Part shown: positions 16,132 through 23,212 of the stretch, in pieces
Layout: each line of letters opens with the position of its first letter
Position numbering within the stretch: position 1 is the stretch's first letter
Notes under the pieces: generated by a model
Told to the model about the DNA's origin: nothing
The model's database searches: none
Seen by the model: only the letters and a program-made list of their open reading frames with translations
NCBI GenBank assembly: GCA_029781035.1
Contig: JAKOXK010000005.1
Span: 1 to 32,789, forward strand
Direction of reading: 5' to 3'
Length of the DNA stretch: 32,789 nucleotides
Origin: Armatimonadota bacterium
Lineage (GTDB): Bacteria; Armatimonadota; Fimbriimonadia; Fimbriimonadales; Fimbriimonadaceae
Made by a program: the position numbers and the translations under genes

Positions 16132-16140
16132 CAACACGGC

Positions 16141-16833
16141 TCACGTGCCCCGCTGGTTCCCATAGAGGTGAACATGGAGCCGAGGTGAGAGGCGCCACCC
16201 CTTTTCGATGAGGACTGGGGCAAGCACCGCTTCTCGACGGTGGAGGGTCTCCGAATCAGTGCCTTCGGCCATCAGGAAGATCCGGTCGGCGGACAAGTCA
16301 GGCAACTGGGACAATAGGCGGTCGATTTCCGAGATGTCGCCGAAACCGGGATCCGGATTCACGACGAACTTGAGCTGGCAAGAGTACGTCTCGAGCAAGC
16401 GAATCAGGGCACCCCTGTCTTGACGAAGTTCTTCGTGGCGTCCGTGCCACTCGCCTTCCGGTGTCGAATTCGCCAGTTTAGGGCTCACGGACATGAGGTC
16501 ACACTCGACGTCTCGATAGACTGTCCCTGCCGTCTCGATCGTCACGGTATGCGCAGCCTGCTTGAGCCCTGCTGACAGTTCCTGGATCGGCTCGAAGAGC
16601 ATGGGCTCGCCGCCAGTCACAACGACGTGGCGTTGCTGGGACTCCGAGGCAAGGCGGACGAGTCCTTCCACATCCAGTAGAGGTCCCTCCGGCTGCCAAC
16701 TCGCATAACGCGTGTCACACCAAGAGCATCGCAGGTTGCATCCCGACACGCGGATGAAGAAGGAAGGCGTTCCCGCCCACAAGCCTTCGCCCTGGATGCT
16801 GGTGAACGTTTCGGCGATCCTGAGCTTCGGCAT
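16141..16833 (-). CDS. queE: 7-carboxy-7-deazaguanine synthase QueE
   Basis: A 230-residue radical-SAM enzyme that ring-contracts carboxytetrahydropterin to 7-carboxy-7-deazaguanine in queuosine/preQ0 synthesis. The cluster motif is Cys32-x3-Cys36-x2-Cys39 (GCNLRCSWCDT), preceded by SIQGEG (12-17), with TGGEP near 79 binding SAM. The start ATG 16833 is chosen over GTG 16842 because a perfect AGGAGGT lies 7 nt upstream of the ATG, inside the 3' end of queC. The gene begins 5 bp after the queC stop, so the two are cotranscribed. The C-terminal part (LHVHLYGNQRGT) is typical of the family. Confidence 0.95.
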   Translation of the reverse strand: MPKLRIAETFTSIQGEGLWAGTPSFFIRVSGCNLRCSWCDTRYASWQPEGPLLDVEGLVRLASESQQRHVVVTGGEPMLFEPIQELSAGLKQAAHTVTIETAGTVYRDVECDLMSVSPKLANSTPEGEWHGRHEELRQDRGALIRLLETYSCQLKFVVNPDPGFGDISEIDRLLSQLPDLSADRIFLMAEGTDSETLHRREAVLAPVLIEKGWRLSPRLHVHLYGNQRGT

Positions 16834-16838
16834 GCGTG

Positions 16839-17510
16839 TCACCTCCTCTGTGCCGGATCCCGCATGCCTAACTCCTCAAACGCACGCGCTCTGATCAGAC
16901 AAGAGTCGCAATGGCCACAAGCGGAGCCGTTGAGCAAGGGATCGTAGCAAGAGTGAGTCAGGCTGAAGTCCACGCCCAATCGGAGTCCCTCCTCAATGAT
17001 CCTCCGCTTGGACCAGGAAATCAGTGGTGTCTCGATCGAGAGGGGCCGACCTTCCACTCCCACCTTGGTTGCGAGCGACGCCAAACGTTCGAAGGCGGCT
17101 ATGAACTCTGGTCGGCAGTCCGGGTAACCGCTGTAGTCCACGGCGTTGACCCCAGCGTAGATCGCCTCCGCACCCAGAACTTCAGCCAAGCCAAGGGCCA
17201 GAGACAGGAGGACCGTGTTCCTTGCCGGGACGTAGGTGACTGGAATCCCTGTCTCGCTAAGGTTGTCTTTGGGGACGTCGATCTCAGCTGTGAGAGCCGA
17301 GCCACCGATCTCTCTCAAATCGACTGACACGAGCCGGTGACTGGCTGCACCGATCGCTTGCGCGATCCGCTTCGCCGCTTCGATCTCAACAGCGTGCCTT
17401 TGACCGTAGGCGACCGTGAGGCACTGGCACTCGTAGCCCAGGGAACGTGCAATCGCGAGAGAGGTCGCGGAATCCAGACCTCCGCTCAGGAGGACGACGG
17501 CTTTTGGCAT
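16839..17510 (-). CDS. queC: 7-cyano-7-deazaguanine synthase QueC
   Basis: A 223-residue ATP-dependent amidotransferase-like enzyme that converts 7-carboxy-7-deazaguanine to preQ0. The PP-loop is [14 protein letters not shown] (residues 5-18). AYGQRH (about 34-39) is also conserved, and the zinc site is the CYDP...CGHCDSC segment near the C-terminus. The start is ATG 17510; 25 further upstream in-frame codons do not look like QueC and approach the rnj 3' end. It lies 26 bp downstream of rnj. Its last codons contain the Shine-Dalgarno sequence for queE. QueD and FolE-type genes are not in this window. Confidence 0.95.
   Translation of the reverse strand: MPKAVVLLSGGLDSATSLAIARSLGYECQCLTVAYGQRHAVEIEAAKRIAQAIGAASHRLVSVDLREIGGSALTAEIDVPKDNLSETGIPVTYVPARNTVLLSLALGLAEVLGAEAIYAGVNAVDYSGYPDCRPEFIAAFERLASLATKVGVEGRPLSIETPLISWSKRRIIEEGLRLGVDFSLTHSCYDPLLNGSACGHCDSCLIRARAFEELGMRDPAQRR
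16841..16847 (-). promoter_or_regulatory. Strong Shine-Dalgarno sequence that sets the queE start
   Basis: AGGAGGT on the minus strand, 7 nt before ATG 16833, lying across the queC stop region. It excludes GTG 16842 as the main start. Confidence 0.85.
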
Positions 17511-17536
17511 CAAGGTGTCAATGGTAGCGCGGGAGC

Positions 17537-19186
17537 TTAGTCTGACTCCAGGATAGAGACCACGACGACGGGTCTTTGTTGACACCGTCGGTTGATGGTC
17601 TTCCGGACGGCCTCCGAGACGGCGGCTCGCACTTTGTCCAGATCCTTGAGGTTCGTAGACGTCAAACGGGAAAGGACGTCGTTGGCCGAGTCGATCGCGT
17701 CTTCGACAGCAGAGACTGGGCCCGAGAACCCGCGGATCTGCGCTTCAGGACGGGACACGATGTCTCCCAACTCGGTGTCCAAGGCCATGGAAACCACCAC
17801 GACTCCGTCCGCCCCCAGCGAAGTCCTTTCGGCTAGGACGGTCTCGTTCACGGCGACGTTGCCGTGCTGGTCGATCAGAACCTCGCCTGCAGTCACCGAT
17901 TCGCCGATCCAAGCCTGTTCGTCGTCCATGTGGAGGACAGTCCCATTGGACAAGGTGAACAGCCGGTGGTCAGGCCAACCCATTGCCGACGCAATGCGGT
18001 TGTAAAGAAACTGGTGGCGTGGCTCGCCGTGTACCGGGGCGAGGTAGAAGGGCTGTACGAGATTGATCATCATCTTGAGCTCTTCCTGGTAGGCGTGGCC
18101 GCTCACGTGGATCGGGCTGTCTGAGTCGTAAACGACTTCAGCACCCATCTTGACGAGCCGGTTGACCGTTCTCCAGATTGCCCCTTCGTTGCCTGGGATC
18201 GGACGCGCCGAATAGACGATGGTGTCTCCTTCGACGATCTTGAGTCGACCGTACTCAGCCCGAGACATCTGTGACAGGGCAGCCATCGGCTCGCCTTGGC
18301 TACCGGTCGTCAAGATGAGCAGTTCGTTCGCGGCGAATTTGCCGACATCGTCGAGCCGTACGTAGGTTCCTTCAGGAATACGCAGGTATCCGAGTCTTCG
18401 GGCGATGTCGATCGTCTGCTCCATCCGACGCCCGGTGACGGCGACACGCCGACCATTCTCGGCGGCCACGTCGATCGCCTGCTGCATCCGGTGGATGTTG
18501 CTGGCGAACATCGTTACCAAGACGCGGCCCTGGGCGTTCTGAACGACCTTGCGCAGTCCTTCGGTCACCCGCCGTTCACTTGGCCCCCAGCCAGGACGGT
18601 CCACGTTTGTGGAATCACTGACGAGCAGGACCACGCCCTCCTGGCCCAACTCAGTCAACCGTCCGACGTTGGTCAGCTTTCCGTCTACAGGAGTGAAGTC
18701 GAATTTGAAGTCGGCAGTGAACAGGACGATGCCGTGGACTGTGTGTACGGCGAGGGCGCACGTCTCTGGGATCGAGTGGGTCACTCGGACGAACTCGACC
18801 TTCAGCGCACCCCTGTCGACCGTCGCCCCTGGCTCGACGACCTCGATCGTGGAGCCCTGCAGGTGTGCCCGTTCCTCCAGTTTCATCCTCACCATGGCCG
18901 CGGTGAACGGCGTGCAGAAAACGGGTGCCTCCAGTTGCGGTAGCAGGAACGAGAGGGCTCCGACGTGGTCCTCATGGGCATGGGTCAGGAAAATCCCCTT
19001 GAGCCTGTGTTTGTTCTCCAGCAGGTAGGTGAAATCCGGAACGACGATATCGACACCGTAGTGCTCTTCGTGTGGGAACGCAAGCCCGACGTCGATCACG
19101 ACCAGGTCGCCGTCTTGCTCGACGACGGTGCAGTTCTTGCCGATCTCGCCCGCGCCGCCGAGCGGGATCACCTTGACTTGGGACAT
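17537..19186 (-). CDS. rnj: Ribonuclease J
   Basis: A 549-residue metallo-beta-lactamase/beta-CASP ribonuclease with 5'-3' exo- and endonuclease roles in RNA decay and rRNA maturation. The N-terminus ([12 protein letters not shown]) is typical of RNase J. The dinuclear zinc motif is THAHEDHVG with His69, His71, Asp73 and His74. [17 protein letters not shown] and the beta-CASP motif [11 protein letters not shown] follow in order, and a C-terminal domain completes the chain at the expected length. It heads a minus-strand run with queC and queE; the link to deazaguanine synthesis may just be cotranscription. TACCCT lies 8 nt before the ATG. Confidence 0.96.
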   Translation of the reverse strand: MSQVKVIPLGGAGEIGKNCTVVEQDGDLVVIDVGLAFPHEEHYGVDIVVPDFTYLLENKHRLKGIFLTHAHEDHVGALSFLLPQLEAPVFCTPFTAAMVRMKLEERAHLQGSTIEVVEPGATVDRGALKVEFVRVTHSIPETCALAVHTVHGIVLFTADFKFDFTPVDGKLTNVGRLTELGQEGVVLLVSDSTNVDRPGWGPSERRVTEGLRKVVQNAQGRVLVTMFASNIHRMQQAIDVAAENGRRVAVTGRRMEQTIDIARRLGYLRIPEGTYVRLDDVGKFAANELLILTTGSQGEPMAALSQMSRAEYGRLKIVEGDTIVYSARPIPGNEGAIWRTVNRLVKMGAEVVYDSDSPIHVSGHAYQEELKMMINLVQPFYLAPVHGEPRHQFLYNRIASAMGWPDHRLFTLSNGTVLHMDDEQAWIGESVTAGEVLIDQHGNVAVNETVLAERTSLGADGVVVVSMALDTELGDIVSRPEAQIRGFSGPVSAVEDAIDSANDVLSRLTSTNLKDLDKVRAAVSEAVRKTINRRCQQRPVVVVSILESD

Positions 19187-19194
19187 GAGTGCGT

Positions 19195-19200
19195 AGGGTA
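19195..19200 (-). promoter_or_regulatory. Candidate -10 element (TACCCT) for rnj
   Basis: TACCCT on the minus strand, 8 nt before the ATG at 19186. No Shine-Dalgarno sequence is seen. Confidence 0.4.
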
Positions 19201-19209
19201 CCGGGAAAA

Positions 19210-19224
19210 CGCCCTCAAAGGGCG
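19210..19224. repeat. Short hairpin in the rnj promoter region
   Basis: CGCCCT and AGGGCG pair over 6 bp around a CAA loop. If transcription starts at the rnj start codon, this lies near -25 to -40 and would be a DNA operator, not a leader RNA. Confidence 0.4.
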
Positions 19225-19240
19225 CTGAAAGCAGGAGCTG

Positions 19241-19268
19241 CCCAGGTAGCCGTCGCCCGTTACCTGGG
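19241..19268. repeat. Inverted repeat in the divergent rnj / small-ORF-ychF intergenic region
   Basis: CCCAGGTA (19241-19248) and TACCTGGG (19261-19268) are perfect 8-nt arms separated by 12 nt. The repeat covers the expected -35 region of the plus-strand promoter and lies upstream of the minus-strand one. This is typical of a dimeric regulator site controlling both. Confidence 0.45.
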
Positions 19269-19280
19269 TCGTCCGCCCGG

Positions 19281-19286
19281 TATCCT
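19281..19286 (+). promoter_or_regulatory. Candidate -10 element (TATCCT) for the small membrane ORF and ychF
   Basis: TATCCT on the plus strand, 9 nt before the GTG at 19296. No Shine-Dalgarno sequence precedes that GTG. Confidence 0.45.
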
Positions 19287-19295
19287 TAGAGGCCT

Positions 19296-19424
19296 GTGAA
19301 GCCCCGATCGTTCCCCTGGTTGCCACTCGTGCTCCTCATCCTGTCCGCACTTGCGTTCTGGGTGCTGCCCAACCAGTGGAAGGGTCAGCCGATCAAAGTC
19401 GAATTCGAAGGAGTACAGAAGTGA
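19296..19424 (+). CDS. 42-residue single-span membrane protein coupled to ychF
   Basis: GTG at 19296 opens a 42-codon frame: a basic N-terminus (MKPRSF), one hydrophobic helix (PWLPLVLLILSALAFWVLP, about residues 6-24) and a short polar tail (NQWKGQPIKVEFEGVQK). The N-in topology follows from the positive charges. Its stop overlaps the ychF start as GTGA (19421-19424), and the ychF Shine-Dalgarno sequence lies in its last codons. This arrangement favours a real translated gene over chance. No family is recognised. The tail resembles periplasmic tails of tiny membrane anchors, but the function is unknown. Confidence 0.65.
   Translation: MKPRSFPWLPLVLLILSALAFWVLPNQWKGQPIKVEFEGVQK
19408..19413 (+). 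promoter_or_regulatory. Shine-Dalgarno sequence that sets the ychF start
   Basis: AAGGAG lies 7 nt before GTG 19421, inside the coding end of the small membrane ORF. It supports this GTG over the in-frame GTG at 19376. Confidence 0.8.
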
Positions 19425-20470
19425 AGGTCGGCATCATCGGCTTCCCTCAAGTCGGCAAATCGACTCTGTACCGGGCAGCAGCGCTTGGTCATGCGAAGGG
19501 AAGCGTCACCGCGGTTCCGGTTCCAGACGAGCGGTTCGACCGGATCGTGGCTCAGGTCAAACCCAAGAAGGCGACGCCCGCGACAGTAGTCCTCGACGAC
19601 GATCTCGAACCGATCCAGACGAGCGGAAAACTGTTCAGCCAGCGCTTTCTCGATGCAGCACGGCAGTGCGATTTGCTGTTGCACGTGGTCCGCGCATTTG
19701 ATGCACCCATTGCGCCCTACCATGATTCCGTCAGTCCGTTGCGCGACCTGGAGAACGTGGACGTTGAAATGGTCCTGACCGACCTTGGCATCGTCGAGAA
19801 CCGGTTGGAGCGCCTTCAGCGATCGATGAATGTCAAGACTCCCGGACATCCCGAGTACCTGGAAAGGGCTTTGTTCGAGCGCCTCCATGGCCCCTTGCAG
19901 GACGGTGTTCCCATCCGTTCGCTAGGGCTCGACGACGAGGAGATGAAGATCGTTCGGAACTACCAGTTCCTGAGTGGCAAACAGTGCGTCGTCGCGTTCA
20001 ATGAGGGGGAGAGCCGCATCAATCCAGAGGCCGTCGACAGCAAGATCAAAGAGCTTGCCTCACATGGAACGCAGGCGTTTGCGGTCTGCGCTGAGCTCGA
20101 AGAGGAGATCGCGTCGCTCGAACCCGCCGACCAGCCCGAGTTCCTAGCTTCGATGGGGCTCAGCGAGCCAGCCTCGGCCCGATTGATCCGAGCGGTCTAC
20201 GATGCACTCGGGCTGATCACCTTCTTCACGGCTGGCGAGAACGAGACCAAGGCTTGGCCGCTAAAGAGAGGTTCTTCGGCGCTCAAAGCAGCGGCCACCA
20301 TCCACAACGACATTGCCAAAGGGTTCATCAGAGCCGAAGTGGTCTCGTATTCGGACTACTGTGAGCACGGCTCGCTCGATGCGGCGTACAAGGCTGGAAA
20401 GATGAAACTCGAAGGCAAAGACCACGTCATAGAGGACGGCGACCTGATCCACATCCGCAACAAGTCGTAG
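19421..20470 (+). CDS. ychF: YchF/OLA1-type ATPase, divergent
   Basis: A 349-residue member of the Obg-like ATPase family. The P-loop is GFPQVGKST (about residues 6-14). The nucleotide-specificity motif NxxE (FNEGE) is typical of the ATP-preferring YchF branch. The C-terminal TGS-like (DUF933) domain is well conserved (FFTAGENETKAWPL...IHNDIAKGFIRAEV...KDHVIEDGDLIHI). Between P-loop and NxxE the protein is unusual. The usual switch I block before 'VPDxR' is shortened (here GSVTAVPVPDERF). The switch II motif, normally D-x-A-G-L-V...GLGN-x-F-L, reads DDDLEPIQTSGKLFSQRFL. Hydrolysis may be altered. YchF binds ribosomes and affects stress translation. The start is set by AAGGAG and the GTGA overlap with the 42-residue ORF. 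Confidence 0.85.
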   Translation: MKVGIIGFPQVGKSTLYRAAALGHAKGSVTAVPVPDERFDRIVAQVKPKKATPATVVLDDDLEPIQTSGKLFSQRFLDAARQCDLLLHVVRAFDAPIAPYHDSVSPLRDLENVDVEMVLTDLGIVENRLERLQRSMNVKTPGHPEYLERALFERLHGPLQDGVPIRSLGLDDEEMKIVRNYQFLSGKQCVVAFNEGESRINPEAVDSKIKELASHGTQAFAVCAELEEEIASLEPADQPEFLASMGLSEPASARLIRAVYDALGLITFFTAGENETKAWPLKRGSSALKAAATIHNDIAKGFIRAEVVSYSDYCEHGSLDAAYKAGKMKLEGKDHVIEDGDLIHIRNKS

Positions 20471-20557
20471 AGCCGTAAATCAGGCGGATTCGTTGTCGTT
20501 GCGCGACACCTGGGAACTCAAGGCGGTACGGTTCAGGTTTCCAAAGGCCTAGGAGCC

Positions 20558-21361
20558 ATGGCTGCCAGACTTCGTCGTTGGATTCCTTATCCCATTCGGG
20601 CGTGGTTCGTAAGACTCAAGCGCGCGCCTGGAATGGCCCGAGAGCGAGCGACGGTAGCCCATATGCGTGCCGAGGATCCAGATGCGTTTCCATGGATCCT
20701 CTCCAGCCATGTGACGCCCTTGAAGCGCGCGACAGTGACGTACAGTCAGGAGGTCCAACACGCAAAGGAGGTCAATGTCGCCCGCGCGGCTTGCCTTCTC
20801 GACGGACTTGTCATCGAGCCAGGCCAGACGTTTTCCTGGCTTCATGCGGTCGGCCCAACAACGAAGAGAAGGGGGTTCCTTCGAGGGCCGGAAATGCACG
20901 ACGCAGAGTTGACAGAGGACTGGGGAGGAGGCGTCTGCTCTGTGTCGAACACCCTCTATCTGGTCGCCCTATTGTCGGGAATGCAGATCACGGAACGGCA
21001 CCGACATGGATTGGATCTGTTCCCGGATAACGGCAGGACCGTTCCGTTCGGCTGTGGTGCAACCGTTGCCTACCCGACATCCGACTTGAGGTTCATCAAT
21101 CCTCACTCCTTCCCAGTGACCCTGAGCTTCCTGGTTCAAGAAGGAAGCTTGTGCGGGTCGGTGCGTGCCCGTGAGCCGGCTGGGTGCAGCTGGCAGATCT
21201 ATGAGTCCGAGCACCACTTCGAGCAAACGGCGAGCGGCCCGGTACGTGAAAACCGCATTCGGCGCAAGGCGGTCCGTGACGACGGGACAATCCTCGCCGA
21301 CGAGGAAGTCGCTCACAACCGGGCCATCGTGCTGTACGAGCTTGACGAGGTGTATCGATGA
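20558..21361 (+). CDS. VanW family protein
   Basis: A 267-residue protein matching VanW-type domains: TFSWLHAVGPTTKRRGF (91-107), GGGVCSVSNTLYLVALLSG (123-141), ERHRHGLDLFPD (146-157) and FGCGATVAYPTSDLRFINP (164-182). VanW occurs in some vancomycin-resistance clusters but is widespread in bacteria without them. Its biochemical role is unsettled, and nothing here suggests glycopeptide resistance. There is no signal peptide; the N-terminus is strongly basic (about 25 residues). An AGGAG sits only 2 nt before the ATG. Its stop overlaps the next ATG (ATGA, 21358-21361), so it is coupled to the methyltransferase. Confidence 0.88.
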   Translation: MAARLRRWIPYPIRAWFVRLKRAPGMARERATVAHMRAEDPDAFPWILSSHVTPLKRATVTYSQEVQHAKEVNVARAACLLDGLVIEPGQTFSWLHAVGPTTKRRGFLRGPEMHDAELTEDWGGGVCSVSNTLYLVALLSGMQITERHRHGLDLFPDNGRTVPFGCGATVAYPTSDLRFINPHSFPVTLSFLVQEGSLCGSVRAREPAGCSWQIYESEHHFEQTASGPVRENRIRRKAVRDDGTILADEEVAHNRAIVLYELDEVYR

Positions 21362-22305
21362 CACGTGCCGGCGCAAAAGCAAGCCTGCAATGGGTGTTCG
21401 GTCGAGCTCCAGGTGGTCCTTCTGCCTATCGCTGGTTGACTCGCGTTGCCGGGGGGACCCAAGCGACGCACGTCGACAAGCTGGCTCGTGTCGTTCCTGG
21501 CTATATAGAGGTCTGGGAACGCCGGTGCGACGTCGATTGGTCGACCGCGAAGGTCACGATCCTCGAACCCGGTTACACGCCGTTCTGGGCTTTGTCGCTG
21601 TACCTTAATGCGGGTCGTGGCCCGACCCTAGTGAACCACGAGGCCAGGTTCCTGGACCGATACGTCGGTCACGCTGTCGATGAAGCCGTTCGTACTGCAA
21701 AGGACGCCCCTGAGGAGCGCGTCAACGTTGTCAAGGGTCTACGGGACGCGGGCGTTCACGAAGCGCTGAGCCAAGTCGGAGCAGTCGTCCATGAGGCGGC
21801 CTCGCTCACGAGCCTGTCCATCGAAAGCGGATCACAGACTCTGGTTCACTCGGGAGGCATCCTCGAGCACTTTCGGCCCGAAACCCTGTCTTTGATCCTG
21901 GCCGAATGTCGACGTGTTCTGGCTCCAGGTGGAATCGTGTCACACGTGATCGACCATCGAGACCACCTCTACCACGCCGACAAGTCGATCGAGCCGATGG
22001 ATCACTTGAGGTTCGGCTCACACGACTACGAGTTCCGGTTTGGACACCGGCTCGGTTACCACAATCGGCTGTCGCCCACCCAGGTGACGAAGCTGTTCAA
22101 AGCCAGTGGTTTCGAGCCGATTGCAGTTCGACGTATGATCCTGCCTGACCAGAAGTATGTCGATGAGGACACAGCTATGTCGGGCCTTCTCGGTTGCTCG
22201 AAGCTGCATCAGGACTTCGCCGACTGGTCAGAGGTCGACCTTCGCACGGCCGCTTGTCACTACCTGTTCCGCCTGCCCTCGAGGGACGACGCCGCTGGAC
22301 ACTGA
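21358..22305 (+). CDS. Class I SAM-dependent methyltransferase
   Basis: A 315-residue protein. The first strand and loop read VTILEPGYTPFWAL (about 66-79), a loosened motif I. The later parts are typical of sugar or envelope methyltransferases: a QTLVHSGGILEHFRPETLSLILAECRRVLAPGGIVSHVIDH segment, in which 'GILEH' and 'RVLAPGG' are motif post-I/III signatures, then DHLYHADKSIEPMDHLRF and SPTQVTKLFKASGFEPI. Translational coupling to the VanW gene suggests both act in the same surface-glycan or envelope pathway. The substrate is unknown. Confidence 0.82.
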   Translation: MTRAGAKASLQWVFGRAPGGPSAYRWLTRVAGGTQATHVDKLARVVPGYIEVWERRCDVDWSTAKVTILEPGYTPFWALSLYLNAGRGPTLVNHEARFLDRYVGHAVDEAVRTAKDAPEERVNVVKGLRDAGVHEALSQVGAVVHEAASLTSLSIESGSQTLVHSGGILEHFRPETLSLILAECRRVLAPGGIVSHVIDHRDHLYHADKSIEPMDHLRFGSHDYEFRFGHRLGYHNRLSPTQVTKLFKASGFEPIAVRRMILPDQKYVDEDTAMSGLLGCSKLHQDFADWSEVDLRTAACHYLFRLPSRDDAAGH

Positions 22306-22447
22306 GCCCAACGGCGTCCGAACATGTCAGGCTATCTCAAGCTCAAGGCTTCCTCTGACGCCAACTGGCGAGCGATAAGGTGATATAGGCCTTCGCTAAC
22401 GAGGGGCGACCCGCCTTCAGGATGTGCGACTGAGAGGGAGTCGAGAC

Positions 22448-22453
22448 TACAAT
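22448..22453 (+). promoter_or_regulatory. Candidate -10 element (TACAAT) for the DUF3298 gene, leaderless spacing
   Basis: TACAAT lies 6 nt before the ATG at 22460, with no Shine-Dalgarno sequence. The rest of 22306-22447 shows no gene. Confidence 0.5.
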
Positions 22454-22459
22454 CCAAAC

Positions 22460-23170
22460 ATGACGGCTCCGCTCTTGTGTTGCCTCGCTGCGCTGACGAT
22501 GGGACAGGACGCGACCCCGGTGTGGTGGAAGACGCTCTCCGAGATCAAGCCAGACTGGTGGTCTGTCAAAGCGAAGTACCCCGTCCTCGCCAAGCACTGG
22601 CCCTTGGGAGACCTAGCCGGATCCGTTGTGGCACGAAAAGAATCCGCTGCCTGGTCTGAGTTCCTCCAATCCGCGCGACAGGAGATGCCCGATGTCAAGA
22701 AGAGCGGAGCCGCCGGGACGTATGAGTACGACGCGACCACGACCGTCAAGATGAACGACAAAAGGCTCCTGAGTTTCACGACCGACTGCTACGTGTACAC
22801 GGCAGGGGCGCACGGGATCGGGTTCACGAAGACCTACGTCTTTGGCCTAGTCGAGGGCAAGCCGAAGCAGCTCCGTGTTTGGGACATTCTTCGATCCGGA
22901 GAGAGCGACAAGCGGGACCTGCAGTTCCAGTTACTCGGCAAAGCCAAAGACGAGGAGACGGCGGAGTGGGTCCAGGACGGAGAGGTGACAGAGTTCGATG
23001 AAAGGCAGCTCGAGAACTTCTGGATAGCGAAAGACGGCATTCGGTGGGAGTTCGCGCCCTACGAGCTTGGCCCCTATGTTTCGGGCCCGTTCACCTTAAA
23101 GCTCACCTGGAAGGAACTGGGGCCGCTTGTCAGAAGAAACGGCCCAGCGGGTTTTCTCGTTAAAGAGTGA
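22460..23170 (+). CDS. Secreted DUF3298-type protein
   Basis: A 236-residue protein with a signal peptide (MTAPLLCCLAALTMGQ). The mature part matches the DUF4163/DUF3298 layout seen in the extracellular part of RsiV-like anti-sigma factors and in PdaC: TDCYVYTAGAHGIGFTKTYVFGLVEGKP, then LRVWDILRSG, and a C-terminal FWIAKDGIRWEFAPYELGPYVSGPFTLKLTWKEL. The 'Y..GAH' and 'YE.GPY..GP' signatures are the family hallmarks. There is no transmembrane anchor or catalytic domain, so it is a stand-alone exported domain, perhaps a ligand- or lysozyme-binding protein. The start ATG 22460 was chosen over upstream in-frame codons because of the signal peptide and the TACAAT just upstream. Confidence 0.82.
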   Translation: MTAPLLCCLAALTMGQDATPVWWKTLSEIKPDWWSVKAKYPVLAKHWPLGDLAGSVVARKESAAWSEFLQSARQEMPDVKKSGAAGTYEYDATTTVKMNDKRLLSFTTDCYVYTAGAHGIGFTKTYVFGLVEGKPKQLRVWDILRSGESDKRDLQFQLLGKAKDEETAEWVQDGEVTEFDERQLENFWIAKDGIRWEFAPYELGPYVSGPFTLKLTWKELGPLVRRNGPAGFLVKE

Positions 23171-23174
23171 TGTC

Positions 23175-23205
23175 GGCGCGGACTCTGGCGGGCAGAGTCC
23201 GCGCC
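23175..23205. terminator. Bidirectional terminator hairpin between convergent genes
   Basis: GGCGCGGACTCT (23175-23186) and AGAGTCCGCGCC (23194-23205) form a perfect 12-bp stem with a 7-nt loop, in the 42-bp gap between the convergent DUF3298 and cytochrome genes. Tails are only moderately T-rich (CTCTTACT on plus, CTCTTTAA about 10 nt off on minus), but stem strength and position fit a shared terminator. Confidence 0.65.
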
Positions 23206-23212
23206 CAAGCTC

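Noticed and set aside
17511-17585. 25-codon N-terminal extension of queC
   Set aside because: QueC starts just before the PP-loop motif. The extension overlaps the rnj 3' end and has no family similarity.
20558-22305. Possible glycopeptide-resistance locus because of VanW
   Set aside because: No vanA/B-type ligase, vanH, vanX or two-component genes are present. VanW domains are widespread outside resistance clusters.
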